From contig JAAVHK010000043.1 of NCBI GenBank assembly GCA_014799765.1, positions 1 to 7,176 on the forward strand: DNA of 7,176 nucleotides, given 5' to 3'. Under the pieces are notes generated by a model. It was not told where the DNA came from, ran no database searches, and saw only the letters and a list, made by a program, of their open reading frames with translations. Position 1 is the first letter of the stretch. Every line of letters begins with the position of its first letter. The position numbers and the translations under genes are program-made. This document shows, piece after piece, positions 1-5,629 of the stretch. The DNA comes from Ruminococcus sp. (GTDB lineage: Bacteria > Bacillota > Clostridia > Oscillospirales > Ruminococcaceae).

Positions 1-2025
1 AGATTCGGAACACAGTTCAGGATTGAATCCTATGAGGAAAAATTACCCGATACAGCTATAAATATAGAAAAATATCTTGCTTCCGGTGCGATAAAGGGTA
101 TAGGTGCAAAACTTGCCGGTAAAATAGTAAAACGTTTCGGAGACCAGACACTTGAAATTCTCGAAAAAGAACCGGAACGTCTCGCTGAACTGAAAATATC
201 GAAGAAAAGATACGATAATATTCTTGCGGAAATAAAAAATGCTTTCGCTTTAAAAAATCTTGTATCTTTCCTGAAAAAATATGACATTCCTTTCAGTGAC
301 GTAATGAAAATATATCTTGAATACGGCACGGAAGCTCTTGACAGTATAAAAGAAAATCCGTATATCCTATGTAGCGGAAGTATAAGACTTGATTTCAGAA
401 AAGCAGATACTATTGCCGATGAGCTGGACTGTATAGAAAAAAATTTCAGTTCACGTATTATTGCCTATATCTGTCATGAACTCCGCCGTCATGCAGAAAG
501 TAACGGTCATTCCTGTATGATGCTTGATTTTATCGTTTCCGTAATGTTCAGGGAACTTAAAATATTTTCCGAAGACGATAAAACAAATATTATGGAAATC
601 ATAAAAAAAGCCTCAGAAAAAGACGAAGTAACAGGTACACGGAATTTTTACATATATCATCATGAGAATATATTATATATTTCACTGCCGGAATACTATG
701 AGGCGGAAAAATATATCTATAAAAGAATACTGTCTATGACTTCCGGAAAAAATCAGGTAAACTGTGAACTCTTTATCAATGACGAGGAAAAAAGAAACAA
801 CATAAAATATGAATTTCTTCAACGTAAGGCTATAGAATCCGCCGTTTCTGAAAAAATATTCATTCTTACCGGCGGTCCGGGAACGGGAAAAACTACTACT
901 CTTAATGCCATAATATCAATCATGGAAAAAAGAGGTCTGAAAGTGTTCCTTACCGCCCCTACCGGACGTGCTTCAAAACGTCTGTCCGATATGACAGGTC
1001 ATAATGCTAAAACTATTCACAGGCTTCTTGAAGTCCGTTCCGATACCGGCAACGAATTTTCACGTAATGAAAAAAATCCCCTTAACTGTGATGCCGTAAT
1101 AGTAGACGAGTTTTCAATGGTTGACGTCATTCTTTTTGAATCCCTGCTCCGTGCTATGAAGTCTTCCTGTAAACTCATAATAACCGGCGACAGTGACCAG
1201 TTACCATCAGTCAGTGCCGGAAATCTTCTCCACGACATCATCAGCGGACAAGCAGTAAAAACCGTAAGGCTTGAGGAAATATTCAGACAGTCGCAGAAAA
1301 GCTGTATAATAACCAATGCACATAAGATAGTCAATGGCGAATATCCTGACTTGTCACGTAAAGACAGCGATTTCTTTTTTTTCAGACGTCCGGAAAATGA
1401 ATCGGCAGTCAGACTTATTGTTGACCTCGTGAAAGAAAGACTTCCTAAGGCGTATGGCTATTCACCGGCTGACGACATTCAGATATTAGCACCGTCACGT
1501 AAGGGAATGTTAGGTACTAACGAAATAAACAGAATACTCCAGAATGAAATCAACTCACAGAACGGTCTTAAAACGGAATACACAAGTATTTCCGGAATTT
1601 TCCGTACCGGCGATAAAGTCATGCAGAATATCAACAATTATGACATCGAATGGAACAAAAACGGCGAAACCGGTAAGGGTATCTTCAATGGCGATATAGG
1701 CAGGATAAAAAATATAAATCTTTCGGAAAAAACAGTCTGTATTGATTTTGAAGGAAGAATAGCTGAATATCCGTTTGAAATGCTCACACAGATTGAACTC
1801 GCCTACGCTGTGACAGTACATAAAAGTCAGGGCTGTGAGTTTGAAGCCGTAATAATACCAGTACAGGACGGTATTGACGTACTTAATCACAGAAATCTAC
1901 TCTATACGGCTGTTACACGTGCTAAAAGACTTCTCATTATAATAGGTAACGAAAATGTCATAAACAGAATGGTTGATAACGTCCGTGGAAGAGAACGTTA
2001 TACAAATCTTAAAAATATGTTCTGA
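1..2025 (+). CDS. recD2: RecD2-type (RecD/TraA family) ATP-dependent 5'-3' DNA helicase, 5' end outside window
   Basis: The frame is open from base 1 and gives 674 residues to TGA at 2023-2025. The first in-frame ATG (304) is internal: residues 1-100 already carry RecD2-like sequence, including the end of the N-terminal OB-like region (RFGTQFRIESYEE) and a helix-hairpin-helix segment around residues 26-62 (IKGIGAKLAGKIV). Roughly 50-70 N-terminal residues are probably missing, judged from the usual 720-800 residues. Superfamily 1B helicase motifs follow in order: Walker A GGPGTGKTTT (291-300), motif II DEFSMVD (DE at 369-370), motif III GDSDQLPSV (396-404), motif V VTVHKSQG (604-611) and motif VI TAVTR (636-640). 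RecD2 proteins unwind DNA 5'-3' without RecBC and act in replication-fork and mismatch-related repair. It is the first visible gene of a likely operon with mreB (23 bp downstream) and rarA. The N-terminal HhH region distinguishes it from RecBCD-type RecD. Confidence 0.95.
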   Translation, partial: RFGTQFRIESYEEKLPDTAINIEKYLASGAIKGIGAKLAGKIVKRFGDQTLEILEKEPERLAELKISKKRYDNILAEIKNAFALKNLVSFLKKYDIPFSDVMKIYLEYGTEALDSIKENPYILCSGSIRLDFRKADTIADELDCIEKNFSSRIIAYICHELRRHAESNGHSCMMLDFIVSVMFRELKIFSEDDKTNIMEIIKKASEKDEVTGTRNFYIYHHENILYISLPEYYEAEKYIYKRILSMTSGKNQVNCELFINDEEKRNNIKYEFLQRKAIESAVSEKIFILTGGPGTGKTTTLNAIISIMEKRGLKVFLTAPTGRASKRLSDMTGHNAKTIHRLLEVRSDTGNEFSRNEKNPLNCDAVIVDEFSMVDVILFESLLRAMKSSCKLIITGDSDQLPSVSAGNLLHDIISGQAVKTVRLEEIFRQSQKSCIITNAHKIVNGEYPDLSRKDSDFFFFRRPENESAVRLIVDLVKERLPKAYGYSPADDIQILAPSRKGMLGTNEINRILQNEINSQNGLKTEYTSISGIFRTGDKVMQNINNYDIEWNKNGETGKGIFNGDIGRIKNINLSEKTVCIDFEGRIAEYPFEMLTQIELAYAVTVHKSQGCEFEAVIIPVQDGIDVLNHRNLLYTAVTRAKRLLIIIGNENVINRMVDNVRGRERYTNLKNMF

Positions 2026-2048
2026 AATAAAAGAAAGGAAAATAATTA

Positions 2049-3068
2049 ATGTCAAATAATGATATCGGTATAGATTTAGGAACTTCAAATATAGTAATAA
2101 GTATGGGCAATAAAGGCGTTGTTCTGAATGAACCGTCTGTTATAGCCTACAATACTCGTACTGAACGTGTTTTAGCGGTAGGCAGAGACGCCTATGAAAT
2201 GATTGGCAGAAATCCCGATTATATATATGTAGCACGTCCCATAACGGACGGCGTTATTTCAGATGATGACCTCGCTAAAAGTATGATACGGGAGTTTATT
2301 ATAAAAATTTCCGGACATCAGCTTATAAAGCCACGTATCATAATATGTGTACCGGCATTTGTAACCGACATTGAAAGCCGTGCGGTAGTAGACGCCGCCA
2401 GAATTGCCGGTGCAAGACAGGTGTATCTGATTCAGGAACCGGTCGCCGCTATGATTGGTGCGGAAGTGGACATCACAAAAGCAAGGGGTCGTATGATTGT
2501 CGACATCGGGGGCGGTACTACTGATATAGCTATAGTTTCCATGAATGGTGTTGTTTCGTCGCATACCATAAAGACCGCCGGAAATTCCATAGACCGTTCA
2601 ATAATACGGTATATGCAGAACCGGTATAAACTGCTTATTGGCGAACGTACTGCCGAAAAAGTTAAAATAGGTCTGTGTAATCTTTATGACCCGTCAGACG
2701 ATGTGCGTTTTATCGTAAAGGGAAGAAGTCTCATAAAAGGTCTGCCATCACAGGTACTTCTGAGCGAAACGGAACTTTTCAAGGCTGTGGAAGATGATAC
2801 ATTTTCCATAATGGAAGCCGTAAGAAAAGTGCTTGAAGAATCACCACCGGAACTTGTCGGAGATATTTATGATAACGGTCTTTTACTCACCGGCGGAGGT
2901 GCGTTACTGGGTGGGCTGTCCTATCTCATAAACCGTACACTCGGCATAAAATGTACGATTGCTAAGGACGCTATGAACTGTGCCGCAAAGGGTACGGCAC
3001 TTGCATTCGGTAAAATGAAACATCTTCTCGACGGTTTCGAGACTGCACCAGTTTATAAATATTCATAA
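2049..3068 (+). CDS. mreB: MreB/Mbl-family actin-like cytoskeletal protein
   Basis: 339 residues, the usual MreB size, with all actin-fold nucleotide motifs: phosphate-1 DIGIDLGTSN (residues 5-14), EPVAAMIG with the expected catalytic-type glutamate at 130, phosphate-2 DIGGGTTD (152-159), the LLIGERTAE segment, and the adenosine motif TGGGA (281-285). MreB forms membrane-bound filaments that guide lateral cell-wall synthesis. ATG 2049 is preceded by AAAGGA at 2034-2039. Several usually conserved spots differ: GGGTTD rather than GGGTTE, the GAG(L)PV loop reads GAEVDI, and the AGDE(L/M)D segment reads AGNSID. No mreC, mreD or minCD follows; the flanking genes are recD2 and rarA, so it resembles an orphan paralogue (Mbl or MreBH style) more than the classic mre operon copy. 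The family call is firm; the paralogue and role are not resolved. Confidence 0.93.
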   Translation: MSNNDIGIDLGTSNIVISMGNKGVVLNEPSVIAYNTRTERVLAVGRDAYEMIGRNPDYIYVARPITDGVISDDDLAKSMIREFIIKISGHQLIKPRIIICVPAFVTDIESRAVVDAARIAGARQVYLIQEPVAAMIGAEVDITKARGRMIVDIGGGTTDIAIVSMNGVVSSHTIKTAGNSIDRSIIRYMQNRYKLLIGERTAEKVKIGLCNLYDPSDDVRFIVKGRSLIKGLPSQVLLSETELFKAVEDDTFSIMEAVRKVLEESPPELVGDIYDNGLLLTGGGALLGGLSYLINRTLGIKCTIAKDAMNCAAKGTALAFGKMKHLLDGFETAPVYKYS

Positions 3069-3094
3069 TATTAAAACAGAAAAGAGGAAATTAT

Positions 3095-4378
3095 ATGTCA
3101 TCACCACTTGCCGACAGAATACGTCCGAAAACTCTTGACGAAGTTGTAGGTCAGGAACACATACTGTCTGCCGGAAAACCACTCCGGCGGATAATCGAAA
3201 GCGGTACAGTTCCGAATATGATTTTTTATGGAGTTTCAGGAACAGGAAAAACTACAGTTGCAAGGATTATCGCTGATAACTGCGGTATGAATCTGTATCG
3301 CCTGAACGGTACAACGGCATCTGTCGCCGACATAAAGGAAGTAATCGCCGGTATAGGAACTTTCGGAACGGAAAACGGTATCTTATTATATCTCGATGAG
3401 ATACAGTATCTCAACAAAAAACAACAGCAGACTTTACTTGAATACATTGAAAACGGCGATATAACGCTTATCGCCTCGACGACTGAAAACCCTTATTTTT
3501 CGGTATACAGTGCGATTATAAGCAGATGTACAGTATTTGAGTTCAAAGCGGTTACACCTGAAAAGATTATACCGGCTGTTGAAAGGGCTTTTTCCGTACT
3601 CTCAGCGGAAAACGGCGTTGAAATAATAGTCAGTGACGATATAACAAGAACTATCGCATATAACTGTGGCGGTGACGTCCGTAAAGCTATGAATACTGCT
3701 GAACTTGCTTTCATATGCGGTGAACGTTCCGGCGGTAAAGTGGAAATAACGCCGGAATCTGTAGAGATTATCGCACAGAAAAGTAATATGCGTTACGACC
3801 GTGACGGTGACCAGCATTTTGATATTCTGTCAGCTTTTCATAAGTCGGTGAGGGGTTCGGACGAAAATGCTTCATTGCATTATGCTTCCCGACTGATTGA
3901 AAGCGGTGATATAACGTCCTTATGCCGACGGCTTTTGTGTATCGCCTGTGAGGATGTCGGACTTGCATATCCGCAGGCGATTGTGATTACAAAGGCGTGT
4001 GTCGATACGGCGTTACAGTTAGGACTTCCTGAGGCGAGATTACCTATAGCAGAGGCGGTCATATTACTCGCAACCGCACCGAAGTCCAACAGTGCATACG
4101 AGGCTATAAACTCCGCACTCGAAGACCTCAGAAACTCCGGTACGCCTGACTTTCCACGACATCTTCAGAACACACACTACGACGGAGCAGGTGCGGAAGT
4201 TTACGGACAGAATTATTTATATCCGCATAATTTTCCCGACCATTACGTTAAACAGCAGTATCTTCCCGACGCTATAAAAGACCATGTTTATTATAAATTC
4301 GGTGATAACAAACAGGAACAATCGGCACTTGCCTATCGGAAAAAAATAACCGGACAGCACAAAAAAACCCCGCTATGA
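3095..4378 (+). CDS. rarA: Replication-associated recombination protein A (RarA/MgsA), AAA+ ATPase
   Basis: 427 residues, close to the family's usual 420-450. The N-terminus LADRIRPKTLDEVVGQEH is the standard RarA/clamp-loader opening. Walker A is GVSGTGKTT (residues 46-54; most relatives have GPPGTGKTT), Walker B LYLDEIQ (D101, E102), sensor 1 STTENP (N132), and the SRC box has R144 as the likely arginine finger. The C-terminal half has the RarA-specific CEDVGLAYPQA and YPHNFPDHYVKQQYLPD segments that form the tetramerisation region. RarA acts at stalled replication forks and in recombination together with SSB. ATG 3095 has GAGG at 3084-3087. It follows mreB by 26 bp and probably ends the operon; its stop codon lies inside the loop of the hairpin at 4366-4394, so its mRNA 3' end overlaps the end of the opposing RNA unit. 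Confidence 0.96.
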   Translation: MSSPLADRIRPKTLDEVVGQEHILSAGKPLRRIIESGTVPNMIFYGVSGTGKTTVARIIADNCGMNLYRLNGTTASVADIKEVIAGIGTFGTENGILLYLDEIQYLNKKQQQTLLEYIENGDITLIASTTENPYFSVYSAIISRCTVFEFKAVTPEKIIPAVERAFSVLSAENGVEIIVSDDITRTIAYNCGGDVRKAMNTAELAFICGERSGGKVEITPESVEIIAQKSNMRYDRDGDQHFDILSAFHKSVRGSDENASLHYASRLIESGDITSLCRRLLCIACEDVGLAYPQAIVITKACVDTALQLGLPEARLPIAEAVILLATAPKSNSAYEAINSALEDLRNSGTPDFPRHLQNTHYDGAGAEVYGQNYLYPHNFPDHYVKQQYLPDAIKDHVYYKFGDNKQEQSALAYRKKITGQHKKTPL

Positions 4379-4394
4379 AATAAATGTCGGGGTT
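4361..4394 (-). terminator. Strong minus-strand intrinsic terminator, possibly bidirectional with rarA
   Basis: AACCCCG (4366-4372) pairs with CGGGGTT (4388-4394) around a 15-nt loop. Read on the minus strand the stem runs straight into a T7 tract (4367-4361), an excellent intrinsic terminator. On the plus strand the hairpin is followed only by the weaker ATTCTGCTATT, so it may also stop rarA transcription, less efficiently. The polarity of the T tract is direct evidence that something is transcribed on the minus strand through 4395-4790. Confidence 0.8.
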
Positions 4395-4411
4395 ATTCTG
4401 CTATTCAGTTG

Positions 4412-4434
4412 TAAAAATCTTCTGTCGAGAAGAT
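4412..4434 (-). terminator. Second, weaker minus-strand hairpin with short T tract
   Basis: ATCTTCT (4417-4423) and AGAAGAT (4428-4434) form a perfect 7-bp stem with a 4-nt loop. On the minus strand it is followed by TTTT (4416-4413). It is AU-rich and may be a tandem terminator about 20 nt before the strong one, or an internal hairpin of the RNA. If it terminates, the transcript would be about 370 nt rather than about 420 nt. Confidence 0.4.
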
Positions 4435-4489
4435 ATGTAAATGAATTTACCGGATAATATTAATACTCATCGGAATCAATCCTTGCCTT

Positions 4490-4633
4490 TCATGATTTCA
4501 GGTCATCAACTATTAAAACGTTTACCGGAAAAATCAGCAATACATCGGCTTTATGACTGGAAATACCATTCAATATATCAATCAACGGAACAAGCGTAAA
4601 GCCTATATTCCCACGTTGTATTATACCAGACAT
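4490..4633 (-). other. Possible 47-codon small ORF, or part of a decayed reading frame
   Basis: ATG at 4631-4633 opens a 47-residue frame beginning MSGIIQRGNIGFTLVPL and ending at TGA 4490-4492. Its middle is hydrophobic and protein-like (ADVLLIFPVNVLIVDD). The same frame continues past TGA (KARIDSDEY), a TAA at 4460-4462, and another 28 sense codons to TAG at 4373-4375, as in a degraded gene. No good Shine-Dalgarno precedes the ATG, and the TGA of the upstream frame touches it directly. It lies inside the candidate RNA and is as likely to be untranslated as translated. I recognise no family. Confidence 0.15.
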
Positions 4634-4756
4634 TCAGCAAGCCCACCGGTTTCGCACTGCTGATTCAGACTTTCTTCCATCGGACTCACTTTTCCTTTCC
4701 GCCGTAATTAATCTACATGGAGCGAACTCCAGACCAAGTAAATTCAGCTGTAAGGG
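4634..4756 (-). pseudogene. Possible 3' remnant of an IS200/IS605-type tnpB gene with embedded omega-RNA-like sequence
   Basis: The minus-strand frame ending at TGA 4634-4636 has no usable start and reads, over its last part, LLGLEFAPCRLITAER followed by a Lys/Ser/Glu-rich stretch and a final RNRWAC. It lacks any RuvC or zinc-ribbon motif, so at most the extreme C-terminus is left. TnpB genes of this family often end in such low-complexity tails because the same DNA encodes the omega RNA, and the following segment (GGGAATATAGGC, then TTTACGC) recalls the subterminal right end of such elements. This is pattern recollection without alignment; the frame could equally be chance within an RNA gene. 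Confidence 0.22.
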
Positions 4757-4789
4757 AACTTTCAATACTGTTTCCCTTTTGTTGTATAT

Positions 4790-4818
4790 ATAATAACATA
4801 CTTTTTGTGATTTGTCAA
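4790..4818 (-). promoter_or_regulatory. Sigma-A-type promoter for the minus-strand RNA unit
   Basis: Read on the minus strand, TTGACA (4818-4813) is followed after exactly 17 nt by TATTAT (4795-4790). The -35 is a perfect consensus and the -10 has a single mismatch. The predicted start is about 4783, just ahead of a stable hairpin. No Shine-Dalgarno plus start codon of a recognisable gene follows within 100 bases, which favours a structured RNA or long leader. Confidence 0.7.
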
Positions 4819-4848
4819 TAGTATTTCTGAAATTTCATGAATATTTTA

Positions 4849-4902
4849 GTACATTTCGGCGAAGTGTACAATAAAGGTGTTATCCGATAATGCAATGTGC
4901 AT
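4849..4902. promoter_or_regulatory. Cluster of three dyads between divergent promoters, possible operator
   Basis: Three inverted repeats sit in 54 bp. 4849-4869 forms a 9-bp stem (one G-T pair) around a GGC loop, with GTACATTTC opposite GAAGTGTAC. 4880-4890 is TTATC-C-GATAA. 4890-4902 is ATGCA-ATG-TGCAT. A further 10-bp palindrome, TGAAATTTCA, lies at 4828-4837. None has a downstream T tract, so they are not terminators. They lie between the minus-strand promoter and the plus-strand promoter of the DUF1292 gene, where a shared regulator could bind. The regulator is unknown, and short dyads in AT-rich DNA can arise by chance. Confidence 0.35.
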
Positions 4903-4918
4903 AAACAGAAATTACCGC

Positions 4919-4947
4919 TTGAAATTGTACCGGAGATGATGTATAAT
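4919..4947 (+). promoter_or_regulatory. Promoter of the DUF1292 gene
   Basis: TTGAAA (4919-4924) and TATAAT (4942-4947) are separated by 17 nt, a near-consensus sigma-A promoter. The predicted start site is about 4954, giving a leader of roughly 30 nt to the ATG at 4986. It leaves only about 5 nt before the ATG at 4959, which argues against that earlier start. Confidence 0.72.
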
Positions 4948-4985
4948 ATAAATATCAAATGGCTTATGCCGGATTGGAGAATCTT

Positions 4986-5282
4986 ATGAACGAATTTACC
5001 CCCGAACTTTTCGAGCTTATTGACCAGTACGAAAATAAAAGATGTTTCGAGCTTGTCAGTGCCGTGGAAATGAATGGCGAACAGTATTATGCAATGCTTC
5101 CCGCCATTGAGGACGAAAATTTTCTTGACGTTGACCTTGAACTTGTCATACTGAAAGTTGTAGAGGAAAACGGCGAGGAAGTCCTTGCATCTATCGACGA
5201 TGACAGCGAATTTGAAGAAGTTTCACGATATTTTGACGAATATATCCAGCAAATTTACGACGAAGAAGACGAAGAATACTGA
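4986..5282 (+). CDS. DUF1292 (YrzB-like) family small acidic protein
   Basis: 98 residues from ATG 4986. GGAG at 4976-4979 with a 6-nt spacer supports this start. An in-frame ATG at 4959 would add 9 residues but has no Shine-Dalgarno and sits about 5 nt from the predicted transcription start. The layout is typical of DUF1292: a beta-rich segment FELVSAVEMNGEQYYAMLPA, then ELVILKVVEENGEE, then a DDDSEFEEVSRYFDEY block, ending in an acidic DEEDEEY tail. The family is widespread in Firmicutes, cytosolic and of unknown molecular function; in Bacillus it lies near yrrK and the ireB-type gene, not seen here. The gene is monocistronic, with its own promoter and a strong terminator 12 bp after the stop. 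Confidence 0.85.
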   Translation: MNEFTPELFELIDQYENKRCFELVSAVEMNGEQYYAMLPAIEDENFLDVDLELVILKVVEENGEEVLASIDDDSEFEEVSRYFDEYIQQIYDEEDEEY

Positions 5283-5294
5283 TTACATACCACA

Positions 5295-5328
5295 AGGACG
5301 GATTTTTTTATCCGTCCTGAATTTTTTT
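5295..5328 (+). terminator. Intrinsic terminator of the DUF1292 gene
   Basis: AGGACGGAT (5295-5303) and ATCCGTCCT (5310-5318) form a perfect 9-bp stem with a T6 loop. After GAA comes a T7 tract (5322-5328). It separates this gene's transcription from the tRNA unit. Confidence 0.93.
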
Positions 5329-5350
5329 CTGAAAAATTTTCGGAAACCTC

Positions 5351-5379
5351 TTGACAAATCAGAATTAATGTGATATAAT
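5351..5379 (+). promoter_or_regulatory. Consensus promoter of tRNA-Leu
   Basis: TTGACA (5351-5356), a 17-nt spacer and TATAAT (5374-5379): a perfect sigma-A consensus, as expected for a strongly expressed stable RNA. The predicted start is about 5386, some 17 nt before the mature tRNA 5' end. Confidence 0.92.
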
Positions 5380-5402
5380 ATTAAACGTCAGATAATTGAT
5401 AT

Positions 5403-5486
5403 GCGGATATGGCGGAATAGGCAGACGCGCCAGCTTCAGGTGCTGGTCGGGGCAACTCGGTGCAGGTTCAACTCCTGTTATCCGCA
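5403..5486 (+). tRNA. tRNA-Leu(CAG)
   Basis: An 84-nt class II tRNA. The acceptor stem GCGGATA (5403-5409) pairs with TATCCGC (5479-5485), with discriminator A at 5486. The anticodon stem CCAGC/GCTGG encloses the loop TTCAGGT, with anticodon CAG at 5437-5439 reading CUG. A long variable arm (5447-5461, with a GCAA loop) is typical of tRNA-Leu. The T arm GCAGG-TTCAACT-CCTGT closes through one G-U pair. CCA is not encoded (CTT follows), so it must be added by CCA-adding enzyme. It is a single-gene unit with its own promoter and terminator. Confidence 0.97.
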
Positions 5487-5494
5487 CTTATCAC

Positions 5495-5539
5495 AAAACC
5501 GTTGTAACTCGGTATTTTTCCGGTTTACATCGGTTTTTT
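5495..5539 (+). terminator. Intrinsic terminator of tRNA-Leu
   Basis: The outer stem AAAACCG (5495-5501) pairs with CGGTTTT (5531-5537). After one T-T mismatch, a second helix joins 5503-5512 to 5520-5529 (one mismatch, one G-T pair) around a 7-nt loop. The tail is T6 (5534-5539), partly shared with the outer stem. Confidence 0.85.
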
Positions 5540-5580
5540 CCATATTTTCTACTGAAATATTTTTTCAGTGTTATTGCTAT

Positions 5581-5623
5581 GAAAAACCGGACAGCTGAAG
5601 TTTAAAACCTCCTGCTGACCGGT
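5581..5623 (-). terminator. Intrinsic terminator of the nifK-like/nifX-like operon
   Basis: On the minus strand ACCGG (5623-5619) pairs with CCGGT (5590-5586), then an opposed mismatch, then CAGC/GCTG (5617-5614 with 5595-5592), with an 18-nt loop. A T5 tract (5586-5582) follows. It lies 7 bp after the nifX-like stop and faces the tRNA terminator, with about 40 unremarkable bases between them. An AGGAGG in the loop is not followed by a start codon. Confidence 0.75.
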
Positions 5624-5629
5624 CATATT

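Larger units (their letters stand above)
4361..4783 (-). ncRNA. Candidate unclassified RNA of about 350-420 nt, convergent with rarA
   Basis: This minus-strand unit is bounded by a near-consensus promoter (4790-4818) and a strong terminator (4361-4394), and no ordinary gene fits inside. Structure visible in the RNA: a 7-bp 5' hairpin AAGGGAA/TTCCCTT (4752-4778) starting a few bases from the predicted start site; a perfect 5-bp stem TGGAG/CTCCA capped by a UUCG tetraloop (4718-4731); a 6-bp TCAGCA/TGCTGA stem (4634-4663); and the 4417-4434 hairpin. I see no RNase P, tmRNA, SRP, T-box or riboswitch core. In Bacillus subtilis a 6S RNA gene lies beside rarA, but this unit is about twice as long and lacks obvious end-to-end pairing. 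Alternatives are a leader with short ORFs, or transcription of a decayed gene or IS200/IS605 end (see the overlapping entries). Transcription is inferred from the signals only. Confidence 0.45.

Noticed and set aside
1375..1382. T8 run in recD2 as a programmed slippage site
   Set aside because: The frame is intact across it and encodes the FFFF of a plausible DFFFF segment; no alternative product is evident.
304..2025. recD2 starting at ATG 304
   Set aside because: The frame is open back to base 1, and the upstream 101 codons encode recognisable RecD2 OB/HhH sequence, so the Met is internal.
4590..4783. 6S RNA beside rarA, as in Bacillus subtilis
   Set aside because: The first 190 nt lack end-to-end pairing with a central bulge, and the terminator lies about 420 nt from the promoter. 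Position alone is not enough; a covariance-model search would settle it.
4361..4783. RNase P RNA or tmRNA, because of the size
   Set aside because: No match to the conserved RNase P core (GAGGAAAGTCC, ACAGAAA) and no tRNA-like ends for tmRNA.
4750..4783. Cobalamin riboswitch, from AAAAGGGAA near the RNA 5' end
   Set aside because: The bases simply form a hairpin with TTCCCTT; the B12 box and other core segments are absent.
4878..4886. TGTTATCCG shared with the tRNA-Leu 3' end (5477-5485), a possible att site
   Set aside because: It is only 9 nt long, with no integrase or element boundaries nearby; it is expected by chance and part of a separate dyad.
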